This document shows, piece after piece, positions 9,289-19,527 of a stretch of DNA of 64,000 nt. Positions within the stretch are counted from its first letter, which is position 1. Every line of letters starts with the position of its first letter. This DNA comes from Valencia hispanica. Taxonomy: Eukaryota; Chordata; Actinopteri; Cyprinodontiformes; Valenciidae. Under the pieces are notes generated by a model. That model worked only from the letters and a program-made list of their open reading frames with translations, ran no database searches and was not told the DNA's origin. A program made the position numbers and the translations under genes. The stretch spans positions 17,809,739 to 17,873,738 of the forward strand of contig OY747715.1 in NCBI GenBank assembly GCA_963556495.2. The letters run 5' to 3'.

Positions 9289-10274
9289 TCACCTTGATGG
9301 GCATGGCGAGGTGCCTCTCAAATCAATCTGGCCGGGAGGTGGGGTTATGGGGGCAGGCGCCCCTGGAGTGTGCGCCACCACAGAAGGAACAGGTATGCAA
9401 CATATGCAGCTGGAGATGGTGCAGCCAAGGTCATTAAAGTTGTTGCACACCATCCTGCCCCCCTGGTAGGGCAATGGGCGACCGCGCTTGTCGACGCCCC
9501 CGGGAGCCGGGCCGCTGGGCCTGGGCTGATTGGGAAGGGGCCTGGGGGTGAGTGGGGGAGGGGCAGCGGCTGACAGACGGTCGGGGACCGTCGAGCCGCG
9601 AGCTGCGGTGGCCCGAGGACGAAGAGGTGCGACCGTGGTGCATGCTGTGGCAGGGTGGGAAGGGGCGCCGCAGAGGCTGCAGGACAAGGAAGCCCGGGCC
9701 GCGAAGATGCGGCAGTACAGCTCAGAATCCAGTGAGCCCCAGTATGTCCCCTGATTATACTGGACGTGTTGGAGCCGCACCACGGTCCAACCTGACATAT
9801 CAGGACAGGCCGGAGTGGCGATGGGAGGGCATTGAGCTCCGGGCGTGGCCTTGGAGCGGAGCGAAGGCGTCTGGCGTGGGCAGGGAGGAGATGGAGGGAG
9901 AGCCTGAACCGAGCGCCCGGAAGAGGTAGTGGGAGAACGCTGAGGCGAAGCGAAAAACCCTGGGGCGGGGAAGAGGAAGGAGGAAGCCGGCTTGAGCGGC
10001 TGCGAGGGCGGCCACTGCGGGACGCGGAAGTCAAAGACGGGGTAAAAGAGCCCGCCTGAGCTAGCCGGGGCGGCGAAGCCGCGGCCGAAAAGGATGGACC
10101 GGAGTCCCGCTGGACCGACAAAAACCGGACACGGCGGGAAATCTGACCCAACACGGGCGGAGGTGAGGAGCCGGCGGGGAGAGGATCGCCGAGGAGCAGC
10201 TCCTCATCCGACGCGGACGGATCCACGCAGACTGAAAGGATGTCCATGTCAAGAGACTGGAAAAAGATGATCAA
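9289..10274 (-). pseudogene. Ngaro-like Gag, frameshifted
   Basis: It starts about 10250 (MDILSVCVDPSASDEELLLG) with a long Pro/Ser/Arg-rich region. Near 9798 the meaning moves to another frame that contains C-S-L-C-G-A-P-S-H-P-A-T-A-C, a CX2CX4HX4C zinc knuckle, and later MVCNNFNDLGCTISSC, a Cys-rich finger seen in Gag of this retroelement group. A further slip breaks the last finger. Base composition here is strikingly GC-rich compared with the rest of the window, which fits a recently arrived element with its own codon use. Confidence 0.7.
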
Positions 10275-10552
10275 GGTAAAATGCGAGCACGAAAGCGCGG
10301 AGCGAACGAGACAGACGCAGGGCGCTAGGCAGGCTGAGTTTATATAGACTGCTGGATAATTAGGGGATTGTTAGGCCAGGTGAGTCGGGTTTGTGTAGAT
10401 TGCTGAAGGGAAAGTGGCACTGGGGCGTGGTCCTGCTCCTGAACTTAATCCAACATATTACCTCCATTTAAGAGATCTAACAATTACTGCTGATGAAGAG
10501 GATGAATTTTAGACAAATACTTTATCTCTGTTTGTTTGTCTCCTTTTTTAAT

Positions 10553-13320
10553 GTGTAACTTTAAGATAGGGACATTAAATTTAAATGGTGTAAGAGACAT
10601 ATTAAAAAGAGTTGCACTTTTCAAGCTTATAGATTTAAAAAAATTATATAATGTTAGTTCAAGAAACTCACAGAACTGCTGACAATTAGAGTGATTGGAA
10701 GCAAGGTTGATGGGGGGAGTCTTTTTTAGTCATAAATCTAGTACTAGTGGAGGTGTGGGGATCATGTTCTCTAAGAATTTTTTACCTTTTTCTTGTGAAG
10801 CAGAAGAAATATTTGATGGTTGTTTATTGAAAATTAAAGCCAAATATGAATATCAATTGAATATTTTATGTGACACTGTAAAAGATTGTAGTGATAACGA
10901 GCATTTATTTTTGTGTGGGGACTTTAATTGTACTAAAAACCCATTATTAGACAGAAATCATTTAGAACCTCATTCTGAGTCCTCTTGGAGGCTTAGACAG
11001 CTGACTACAGCCTTTGACCTTCGGATGTGTGGAGAGTTTTTAACAGAAGTCAGAGGCAATACACATTGAGTCATTCTAAAGACAATATTTTATCTTTGGC
11101 AAGGTTAGATCACATATACTCTTTAAAACATCATTTAAATATGTTTAAAAATTGTCAGATAATCCCTGTTTTGTTTTTCTGACAAATGTTTGGTTTGTTG
11201 TTCTGTTTCTATTAAAAATGTTTGTCTACAGAGTGCCTACTGGCATCTTAATCCTGCCTTACTAAATGACAAGGCTTTTAGAACAGCCTTTGAATATTTC
11301 TGGACTTGTCACAAACAATCAAAGTTATATTTGTTTTTTTGTGTCCAACAGTGGTGGGATTTTGGCAAATGTCAAATCAAGCGGTTGTGTCAGCAGTTCT
11401 CTAGTAATGTCACCAGAAACATAACCAGATCTATGAGGGATTTGCAGACTCACATGGTAGAACTGCAGGGTTTAGCAGCATCTACAGGAAACCGAGGGTT
11501 TTTAGATTTTTGGCTGACCTGTTGGGCACAACAGCCAAAGGAGTGCTGGACAGATCACGTTTCCTCAGCGTTACAAATATGGATGCCCCGACTCATTTTT
11601 TCTTTGGACTGGAGAAAAAGAATGGGGAAAGTAAGATTGTTCACTCTCTAAAAACTGAAAACTGATAGGGGTGCTACAGTCTCAGATTCTTCTGAGATCA
11701 GGAAGTTTGTTGTCAGCTTTTATAAAGACCTTTTTAAGAATGAACATTTGGAGAATCGAAATGTAAGCAATAACTTCTTTGAAGGACTTCCCCTAGTAGA
11801 AGCTGAAGCCAATCGAAAATTGGAGGTTCAGCTTACTCTGCATGAACTGTATACTGCTGTGATGAGTTTAAAGAGTGGTAGAGCACCTGGCATGGATGGT
11901 CTTCCAGTTGAATTTTACAAGTCCTTCTGGTCTGTGATAGGTGAAGACGTGTTGGATGTCATCACAGATAGCCTACAGAAAGGCTGGATGCCTTTGACCT
12001 GCAGAAGAGCAGCCATTACTCTGCTACCAAAGAAAGGAGATCTAAAAAATGTGAAGAACTGGCAACCAGCCTGTTTGCTCTGTATGGATTACAAGATTTA
12101 TTCAATGTCATGGCTACCAGACTTAGAGAAGTGATGACTTCAGTTATTCATGGAGACCAAACATATTGGGTGCCCGGCAGGCTGATGAGTGATAATATGA
12201 CTTTAATTCGAGATGTTTATAAATCTCCAACTCATTGAACATAGATATTGGTCTTATTTCTGTTGACCAAGAAAAAGCTTTTGACCGGGTTGAACACCAA
12301 TATTTGTGGCAGACTGCTTTTAGTTTCACCCCAGGTTTTATAGCTATGATCCAGGTTCTGTGACATTTCGAGTGTGCTCAAATTGAATGGAGGCTTAAGT
12401 GCTCCATTCAATGTTCTAAGGGGAGTGAAGCAGGGTTGCTCTTTTCAGTGATGCTGTATTCCATGGCAATAGAACCTTTGCTCCATTAATTGAGAAAATA
12501 CTTGTGTGGTGTTTCTCTTCCTGGTTGCAATGTCTTTTTAAAGTTGTCAGCATATGCTGATGATATAATTGTTTTGGTAAACTCACAGCAAGATATTGAT
12601 GTGAAACTGCTTCTGTTTGTTTTTGGGTGCATTTCTTCTGCAAAAATAAACTGGGGAAAAAGTGAAGCCATAACTGTAGGAAGTCAGCTGGGGGATCAAC
12701 TCAGTCTGCCTGGAGGTCTTGTCTGGAAAAAAAGGGGCAAAAAAATATTTAGGTGTGTTTCTAGGCAAATAAACTTTTTTTACAGAAAGAAAACTGGGAA
12801 AATGTATTAGATAAAGTAAAAGGTCGACTTTTAAATTTGAAGTGGATTTTACCAAAAATGTATAGAGGGTGGGTTCATGTGATTAATAATCTAGTCTCTT
12901 CTGCTCTGTGGCACCGGTTGATTTGTGTTGATTCCCCAGTTTCTCTTTTATCAGATGTTCAAAGAGTTTTGGTAAATTTCTTTTGGGATAAGCTGCACTG
13001 GATTCCTCAAAGTATTCTTTTTCTCCCGAAAGAGGAAGGTGGACAAGGCTTGATCAATTTGACCAGCAGAGGGGCTTCCTTTCCAGTTCATTCAGAGGCT
13101 ACTTACAGGACCAACAGATCTGGTGTGGAGGAGTGACTGAACTCTTCCCTACTTCCAGCCTTCTATAAGAGTGTTTTCTCTGTGTGGTCGCTGTTAAGAA
13201 AGGAGAGGCAACAGCACACTGAATCCTTACATTGGCTACTACAGGAACCTGTGCTGTTTGGGGAATTGCTAGACGTTCCTGCTTGGGGGAAGAAGGGAAT
13301 TTATTTATGACTAAATAAAA
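10553..13320 (+). pseudogene. L1/Tx1 ORF2: AP endonuclease and reverse transcriptase, broken
   Basis: Endonuclease start LRIGTLNLNGVRDILKRVAL (10560 on), then GGVGIMFSKNFLPFSCEAEE, and after an internal gap HLFLCGDFNCTKNPLL with the GDFN catalytic motif. Linker pieces cover 11160-11740. The RT fingers appear as KSGRAPGMDGLPVEFYKSFW (11870-11937) and the active site as AYADDIIVLVNSQQD (about 12550-12600). Thumb sequence WILPKMYRGWVHVINNL and VLVNFFWDKLHWIPQS follows to about 13300. Many stops and frameshifts are present and the last part of ORF2 is missing. Without the insertions ORF2 would directly follow ORF1. Confidence 0.85.
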
Positions 13321-13331
13321 TAAAAAATCTC

Positions 13332-13336
13332 CCTCC

Positions 13337-13376
<40 letters not shown>

Positions 13377-13390
13377 CTCTCTCTCTCTCA
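13332..13390 (+). repeat. (TC)n microsatellite
   Basis: About 58 bases of CT dinucleotides with two TTT interruptions, followed by a short CA-rich run. It marks the truncated end of the L1/Tx1 copy. Confidence 0.9.
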
Positions 13391-13518
13391 CATGCACGCA
13401 CGCAGACACACACACAGGTACAAATATATACAAACATCTAAGAACACAATTAGAAAAAAATTACTATGTAAAATGGCTGACAGAGAAAAAGCATTAGCAC
13501 TAGCTAGTTGGTACATAC

Positions 13519-13651
13519 CTCTCTTCCTCCAGTAAAAAATCAGGTTTTCCTCTTCTGACGACGAGTCCTCAACACAAACCTCAGATGACCTATCATTCCA
13601 AATAATCGCCAGGGCTTTGTCAGCGATGATTCTCTTCTCTTGAAGCGCCAT
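13519..13651 (-). pseudogene. Isolated first exon, possibly piggyBac-like
   Basis: Starting at the ATG at 13651 the frame reads MALQEKRIIADKALAIIWND, then RSSEVCVEDSSSEEENLIF and YWRKR. It stops at a good splice donor, GAG|GTATGT, at 13518. A short helix followed by an acidic Asp/Glu/Ser run is how many piggyBac-derived proteins begin, but no catalytic domain is present because L1 sequence lies immediately downstream. It could also be the start of another element or host gene. Assignment is weak; the exon and donor are directly visible. Confidence 0.35.
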
Positions 13652-14467
13652 TTTTCGAACGCGTACAAAACAATCGAAACTGAATCGTTCACTCTAGCTC
13701 TAACCTGCTCATCTGATCACCAACTAAATTCGGATATTCTCCCCACCCTTCCCCCACAGTGACCCAACGTCGGGGCTGTGGGGTTGTGCAGAATAGTCAT
13801 TAGGCACTTTGTATTGACCGTTTATGGCAGAAAGTGGGTGTGAAGAGCACATTCCTAGGGAGAGTGTGATTTATAAAGCAGAAATTGCGTGCAGCTGTGC
13901 GTACTCAAGGTTTGATAGATCTGAAATTAACTTGCTGCAAATACTGGCAGGTGAGAATGGTGATAGTATGGCAGGCAGGTTCCAGGAAGGCAGACGGAAA
14001 AGCAGTGAGAACATGATCGATCCGGAGGACCAGACACTCAAAGCATGTGAAACTAGAGGCGGTCTGATTACCACTCTGAGGAGTTTAACCATCTCATGTC
14101 AGCTCCAGATACCTGTTCCTCTTTTCTACGTCCTCCTTGATTGGCCTAATTCGAAACAGCTGACTTTGTACTTGCCTGCGATACCATGGGTGGAAAAAAA
14201 TGTAAGGAGACAATGATTCTACACACAACCCAATACAGATTGCCACTCACTATATTTCTAATTTTATTCGAATGGTATAACAATGTATTAAACAACTTTG
14301 TGTCCCCAATAGCCTTCTAAAGAAAGTATTCAGCAAACAGGAGAAGGGAAGGTGACAGTAAGCAAGGATATGGGAGGAGAAAGAAGGAGACAGAATCCAA
14401 TATCAATCATGTCTTTAGTTGGTAAATATGATTTATCTTTCGACTACTTATAGATTACTATAGGGGG
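13652..14467. other. Unassigned sequence with one 130-codon ORF
   Basis: The plus-strand frame at 13824-14216 is open (starts MAESGCEEHIPRESVIYKAE), but I recognise no domain. The C-rich stretch at 13738-13790 may be the 5' end of the element that supplied the exon at 13519-13651. No terminal repeat was confirmed. Confidence 0.35.
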
Positions 14468-14675
14468 CAGGGGTGAAGGTAGTTTTAAATTCTTGCCGGT
14501 ACTATTACCAAAACCTTCATCTCTCTCTCTCACTTCATGCATTTTAAAATAGCAAATAGTCAAAACCCAAACAAAAACATTCAATATTTTACTGTAGGCT
14601 ACCTATAGGCCTAGGGTTAGGGGTTAGTTGACAAGAATTAAAATCAATTGATGATATTGTAAAATGATAAATTAT

Positions 14676-14990
14676 GGTTTGGTAGATATTTACCTTAGCT
14701 TATGACCATTTAATTTTGTGGATTTGAAGAAGTTTGACCAAGGAATAAAAAAGTTACCAGGGGGATACATTTTCTGACAGACAGAATTATCGTGCCTAAA
14801 ATAATTTGTATCTCCTTATAAAAATGACTGTGAGTATCCCATCTTCAAGTGGTTTGGTATATATTTACCTTGGATTATGACCATTTAATTCTGTGGATTT
14901 GAAGAAGTTTGGCCAAGGAATAAAAAAGTTACCTGGGGGATACAGATTCTGGTGGACATAATTATAATCCCTGATATAACTTGTACCTTG
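14676..14990 (+). repeat. Two-copy tandem duplication, 175-bp period
   Basis: ggtttggtagatatttacc at 14676 recurs at 14851 as ggtttggtatatatttacc, and about 110 further bases match (tgaccatttaatt, gtggatttgaagaagttt, aaggaataaaaaagttacc). The copies differ at scattered positions, so the duplication is not recent. Confidence 0.85.
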
Positions 14991-15179
14991 TAATTTTGGC
15001 AGGGAGGACTTCCAGCCTGAATTATTTATTTTCACCCACCAAAGAGAAATATCAAAATACCTGTAGGAACATGGAAAAAAAAAAAAAGTCAGCAGAAACA
15101 GGTTGGAGGGCCTTTTTTTACATCACTAAAACGTTTTCTATTAATGTTTAAGAAAATAAATGATGTTCTACATGCCATT

Positions 15180-15262
15180 TCTCTTTTCAACCGTAGCTAT
15201 TTCCTAATGTTGTGAATCTGTTCACATATTTGGCAATAAAACCTTCCCGATTCCGATTCTCT
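15180..15262 (+). mobile_element. LINE 3' tail fragment
   Basis: The segment around gtgaatctgttcacatattt and ggcaataaaaccttcccg with a GATTCCGATTC tail is the reverse of 49340-49410. Two separate copies ending in the same ATTC-rich tail suggest a LINE 3' end family. The parent family is not certain. Confidence 0.5.
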
Positions 15263-15966
15263 TTTACTTTGTTATAGTTATTTATTATAACACTAAAATA
15301 AACAGCGTTTGTCAGTGTTGAACTCAGGAAGGTGGATATTTGTTTCTAGCAGACAGAACTTTGGGCGACGTAAAACAATGAAAGAAAATAGTATTTTTAT
15401 AGGAGATTGTGAAAGAGTCGTTTACTTGTCGAGAACAATTTATATTGAGTGTAATTTTTATATGAATCGAGTTTGCACAGACGTGACCGTTTTCTTATTA
15501 AGCCGACCATGCAACACCACGTTAGAAAAATAAATCTATTTATTTCTGTGGTAACCCACAAACAGAACGAGGAAGTAAACACACTTGGTTTTCACTTTTT
15601 CAAATATTTCACATTACTAGTTCAATATGTGTTGTGACTGTGGCGGAGTCACGTGGAACAGTGCTTCCTTCTACGTGCGCGCTCCCGACGCAGGGGATAC
15701 AATTTCTGACATGGATAACTACCTTCGCACGACTCTGGCATTAGCTCATAAGAAGTTTCTTTTCTGAGCTGTTCTGTATGGTTAAAAAACAAAACAACAA
15801 TTCAGAAACAATTTGGTATGAGTTAAAATGATTTTTTAAATAGACTGGTTCTGAATGAGGACTTTAAGACAGGCAGCCGCTCTCCCATCTTCCTGGTACT
15901 GCGTACCACCACTGAATCTTTTAACGGTACGCAGTATCGAACTGTACCGGCTTACTTTCACCCCTG

Positions 15967-16900
15967 GGTGGGGCCCCATCTAAGATTATCTGGCCCGAGC
16001 CCAGACAAGGTTGTCAGTTAGCCTGAATACACACACAAATTGCAGAAAGAAATACAGTTAAAATAATCAATTAGCACACCTTTGCAAGGTGTGCTAATTA
16101 CTATTACCAAGCAGTCCCATTTTATACTGAAATGTTCAGTTAATATTAAGAATTTTTGCTGCTGCATTGCTTCTTTATTAAAGCCTTCCTGCCTTCCCCA
16201 GAGTGAGTTGAAATGATGTAAAAGTCATTGAAGTGTTACACTGCTTTTCCTTTTATCTATTTGTCTTGCCTTCTGTTCCTTCTGAGAGTTTGTGGTAATG
16301 ACGAGCTCTGTTCCCTCAGGTGCATACTGAGAGAGAGACCACATTTTAATCTTCCCGCAACGCATTTGTCTTTCGTCACATCTACTTAAACTCCCATGGG
16401 TAGCTTTGAGGCCAAATGAGTTTCTCTTTCTTTTTGCATTTATTTATTTGCTTTCCATATTAGCTTTTTGCTGTTAAGGGAGTTGGCTGAAGCCTATCCA
16501 GAACAAGATGGGGTAAGAGGCAGGGTAACCCTTAACAGATTGAAGGTAAACCACAAGGGGAGGAACAGATAAAGCACAAATAATTTGTGATTGCACTTAT
16601 TCTTAAGATCAATTTAGATATATAAATTACCCTAACATGCTTGTTTTTGTCACAGTAAGAGGAACAATTAAATAACAGGTACTGTACTGGAAGAATAAAA
16701 AAAGTTGAAGGACCCAAATGTTGTAAAAGAGTGTTACAAAAAGAGCCATAAGGAGGTCACAAAAAAAAACTTCAGGAAATTTAAACAGGACCTGCCACGT
16801 GGTGCATAATCAACCCTGAATCACATGTTCTGTTGCTGAGTTAGGTGTATCAAGATATATGTATTGAGCTTCCAAGCTGAAATAGCTAAAAACAAGCAAG
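15967..16900. other. Unassigned AT-rich sequence
   Basis: No coding frame or known element recognised. It contains the perfect hairpin listed at 16069-16099. ORFs here are short and lack any motif. Confidence 0.4.
16069..16099. repeat. Perfect hairpin, 14-bp arms, 3-nt loop
   Basis: AATTAGCACACCTT, then TGC, then AAGGTGTGCTAATT. Both arms pair without a mismatch. It could be a Tc1-like or MITE remnant or a cruciform-forming site; its bases lack the T-run of a bacterial-style terminator. Confidence 0.85.
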
Positions 16901-16917
16901 CAATTATAAGTGGTCAA

Positions 16918-17250
16918 CAATGCTGACTAGCATGCTAATGTTTCTTAGCATATTCTCACTAGTATCTAAGCAATCATTATGATGAATTAGCTAAAATGCT
17001 AACTAGCATGTTAATGCTAGCAAGTCTGTTATCATTAGCCTCAAAGTAATGTGTAGAAAATTTTGAGCAAAATTCAAAAATTAGATAAAATGCTAACATG
17101 AGCTACCATGGTAATTCTAGCTAACATGTTACCATTAGCATTTGAGGAATCAGTACGAAAAGTTAGTCAAAAACCAGAATTTAGCCACAGTGCTAGAATG
17201 AGCTAGAATGCTAACGCTAACAAGCTTGCTAATGCTAAGTAGCACAATAT
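16918..17250 (+). repeat. Degenerate minisatellite of about 95-100 bp units rich in AGCTAA/TGCTAA
   Basis: Successive units carry atgctaactagcatg, atgctaacatgagct and gtgctagaatgagct at about 16990, 17085 and 17184, each followed by an AT-rich half. Individual copies have diverged strongly. It leads into the larger duplicated sequence at 17440. Confidence 0.7.
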
Positions 17251-17736
17251 TATATAAGGAGTGTGAATACTTTTCTATGAGTTAGAATACTCTCCTGGGT
17301 AAGTAAGATAAAAGAGGTCTGTTTTAAAAGCACAGGCAGCAACTTTCTTAGAAGTGAATAGACAATGTCATTGCTGAAGTAATATGGGAAATGGAGTTGT
17401 GGCCAGAATAGAGAATGTGCCTATTAAGTAAACTAATTTATAGACAAACATACGAGAGAGAGAGACAGGGAGACAAAGTCCTTTAGGAGCACTGCTTTCG
17501 CAGCGCACCTGCCATTGACAGACAAACAGACAGAGAGATAGACAGAGAGACCAGGAGACAGGCAGACAGTGTCCTTCAGTCGCTAACAGAGAGAAACAGA
17601 CAGAACCTCTATGTAACATTCATTGCAATAGTTGTGGAAAACAAGAAGCAGCTATGATCTTTTACTGAAAATCTGAGGGCTTTTATTTTGAAGAGACTGC
17701 TTGAGTCTTATTTTTAAAGTCCAGCATGGATGTCAG

Positions 17737-19218
17737 TTAAGGCTGATTACGTATCATTAATATCATTAGCAATTCTCCAAATGGTAATCCAGTTCTATCA
17801 GAACCTAAATGCATGTCTATTGGTGCAAGGCTGCCAGGAATCTGTGTGTGACATTTTTCACTTCCCCCTCTTAAGCCGCGTTCACACCGGTCAGCGCGTC
17901 CAGGCGTCAAATCGCTCAAACGGACGAAAGTCGACGCTTTAAAATTAAAACCCAGCTGCTTGCACACTTGTGGTTCAGCTGGTTCAGGCCGGGCCTTGAG
18001 CGCATCAAGCAGCTTTTGCTGGAACTCTGTTGGCACTGACAAGTCCTGCTGCCTCCGCCTTCGTTTTCTTGGAGGGCCTGTGAAAAAACACAGTAGAAAA
18101 ATGTGTTAAAAATGCTTACAATTATGTTGAACAAATATACAAATTAGATAAAATTATAAGCAACATTTTAAGTCTGTATGAAAGGCTGAGTGTGAATTCC
18201 AGGATATACACAGACATTTCAGAAAGTACAAAAAGTAATTCGCCAAGTGTCTGGGAACCCAAAGAAACAGATTGACATCTTTGAATAAAACCTACATTCC
18301 CAACCTTTCCAAACAGCACTACACACCTGCAGGTGCTGGAGCAGAGGAAGGGCCAGGCTGGTCAGAAAAAGAAGCAGCAGCAGAGGAAGGGCCAGGCTGG
18401 TCAGAAGCAGAAAAGGAAGGGCCAGGGGACTCTGGTTCAGCCATGTCACCTGCCTCCATGTTAGCTGGATCTGTCAAGACAGAAAGGAATATTATTGACC
18501 CTCCTGTTTATTATGCTTTATACCAAGATCACAAATACTTCTACTGCTAGCACTAATAATAAATAGCAAAACTTTGTAGTGGCAAAATGATGTAGGTTTC
18601 AGCTTTACAATAATTATTTTCATGTTTCTGAGCACGTTTTGTGTGTGTTTGTGTGCCACTATGTCTGGGTTTTCTTCTCAAAATCACCAACCTTCTGCCT
18701 CTAACCGCCCTGCTGCTTCTTTTTCTGGCTCCTCTGGGTGGTCATACGCCTCCGCCTGCTCCTCCTCGACCCCCATGTTGCTCGATGTTTCGCGGGGGGC
18801 GATGAAGGGTTCGAGGAAGGACAGGACAGAGAGGTACTTCCATTTCTGCACTTTCCCTCCTTCTGCTCCGCTCTTCCTTCTCTCTTTCTCCTTTCTGCTC
18901 TGCCTGACATATGTGTCCCTCAATGTCTTCCACCGTTTTTTGCAGATCTCGTCTAAATACACAATGGGAAACTGGTAATGCGTATTTAGTACCGTAGTTG
19001 CCCTAACCGCTTTTGGCTAGCGTAGCGTTAGCTAACATAACAAGAAAGTTAAAAGAAAAAATATTTTTTTCTATGTTTAACTGCTTACCTGGCACTCCAA
19101 TATCCTCCGATATCTTCCTCCAAATCAGATCCGATCTCTTCCTGTCTTTGTAAAAAGACGAAGACGGGTCATACAGTTCACGGACATTACATACAGCGAC
19201 GATCAGTTTGTCCTCCAT
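17737..19218 (-). CDS. MADF-domain (Myb/SANT-like) protein, four exons, in a Harbinger element
   Basis: Exons (minus): 19218-19089, 18952-18692, 18470-18327, 18077-17737, all with GT-AG introns of 136, 221 and 249 bp, all in phase 1. They join to an open frame of 291 codons. Start chosen at MEDKLIVAV; an upstream in-frame MGESANFLFK is possible. Exons 1-2 form a complete MADF domain: LYDPSSSFYKDRKRSDLIW, ISEDIGVP joined to DEICKKRWKTLRDTYVRQSR, then KWKYLSVLSFLEPFI. Exon 3 is Pro/Ser-rich (SASDQPGPSSAAASFSDQPG repeats); exon 4 starts with a basic PPRKRRRRQQDLSVP, a likely nuclear signal. The last 45 codons run through the inverted repeat into flanking DNA. MADF proteins bind DNA; in Harbinger elements they assist the transposase. 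Expression is unknown. Confidence 0.7.
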
Positions 19219-19527
19219 CTTGAATAAAAAATTTGCCGATTCCCCCATGGAAGGAGTTACCACGTCAGTACAACTAGTCGCTCTGATTGGTTGACGCCGC
19301 GCGTCTGCTGCCCGAAAGTTCAATTTTCCCAACTTGAGCAGCAGACGCCCCGACGGACCGTCGGGGCGTCCGGGTATCAGCTGCGTGGACGCGCTGATGC
19401 CAGCTGCGCCGACGCGCGCGACTTGCTGCTTGGCAGCTTGGCGCCCACTAGATGCGTAGATACCATAGACTTGCATGTAATCTAGCTGCCCTGCTGCCTG
19501 GACGCGCTGACCGGTGTGAACGCGGCT
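17874..19527 (-). mobile_element. PIF-Harbinger-type element carrying a MADF gene, no transposase
   Basis: The ends are perfect 31-bp inverted repeats (17874-17904 and 19497-19527, starting AGCCGCGTTCACACC), flanked on both sides by TTA (17871-17873 and 19528-19530), the TWA-type TSD of Harbinger elements. The 1,654-bp body contains a spliced MADF-domain gene on the minus strand and a 27-bp GC palindrome near the gene's 5' side. There is no room for a DDE transposase. Harbinger elements normally carry a transposase plus a Myb/MADF-like DNA-binding protein, so this looks like a deletion derivative that kept only the accessory gene. Confidence 0.85.
19344..19370. repeat. Perfect 27-bp GC-rich palindrome
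   Basis: GACGCCCCGACGG, a central A, then CCGTCGGGGCGTC. It lies in the Harbinger element upstream of the MADF gene start, about 130 bp inside the right inverted repeat. It may be a subterminal transposase or MADF-protein binding site. Confidence 0.85.

Larger units (their letters stand above)
6341..10436 (-). mobile_element. Ngaro-like (DIRS-order) tyrosine-recombinase retrotransposon
   Basis: On the minus strand the order is Gag (10274-9289), RT/RNase H (9240-8119) and tyrosine recombinase (8092-6493), which is the DIRS/Ngaro plan. Short inverted matches sit at both edges: agcaaggaccacgc at about 6340-6353 and gcgtggtcctgct at 10425-10436. The upstream leader (10275-10436) has a TATA-like tatataaactc on the minus strand. 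The copy sits between L1 ORF1 and ORF2. Gag is frameshifted, the centre of RT is deleted, and the recombinase is split by another insertion. Split direct repeats typical of Ngaro were not resolved by eye. Confidence 0.8.
1244..13320 (+). mobile_element. L1/Tx1-type non-LTR retrotransposon, split by three nested insertions
   Basis: One retrotransposon copy can be followed across 12 kb: presumed leader 1244-1365, ORF1 in three pieces (1366-1921, 2323-2788, 6050-about 6335), then ORF2 (10553-13320) with endonuclease and reverse-transcriptase motifs. The separating sequences are a SINE, a TTAA-flanked element and a Ngaro-like element. After removing the SINE with one TSD copy the ORF1 frame resumes exactly; across the TTAA element it resumes after small frame repairs. 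The 3' end of ORF2 is missing, so no poly(A) tail or TSD can be given. About 5 kb is the element itself; the rest is insertions. Confidence 0.82.
14468..15966. mobile_element. hAT-like non-autonomous element
   Basis: It starts CAGGGGTGAAGGTAG (14468) and ends CTTACTTTCACCCCTG (15966): short inverted ends of the hAT type, with subterminal GGTAC-rich sequence on both sides. The 8-bp flanks (ATAGGGGG and GGTGGGGC) match only partly, so the TSD has decayed or one boundary is off by a few bases. Inside are a 175-bp-period tandem duplication and a LINE 3' tail; no transposase is visible. Confidence 0.6.

Noticed and set aside
9260..10059. Plus-strand ORFs of 67-125 codons in the GC-rich block
   Set aside because: They mirror the minus-strand Gag of the Ngaro-like element, which carries the recognisable zinc-knuckle motifs.
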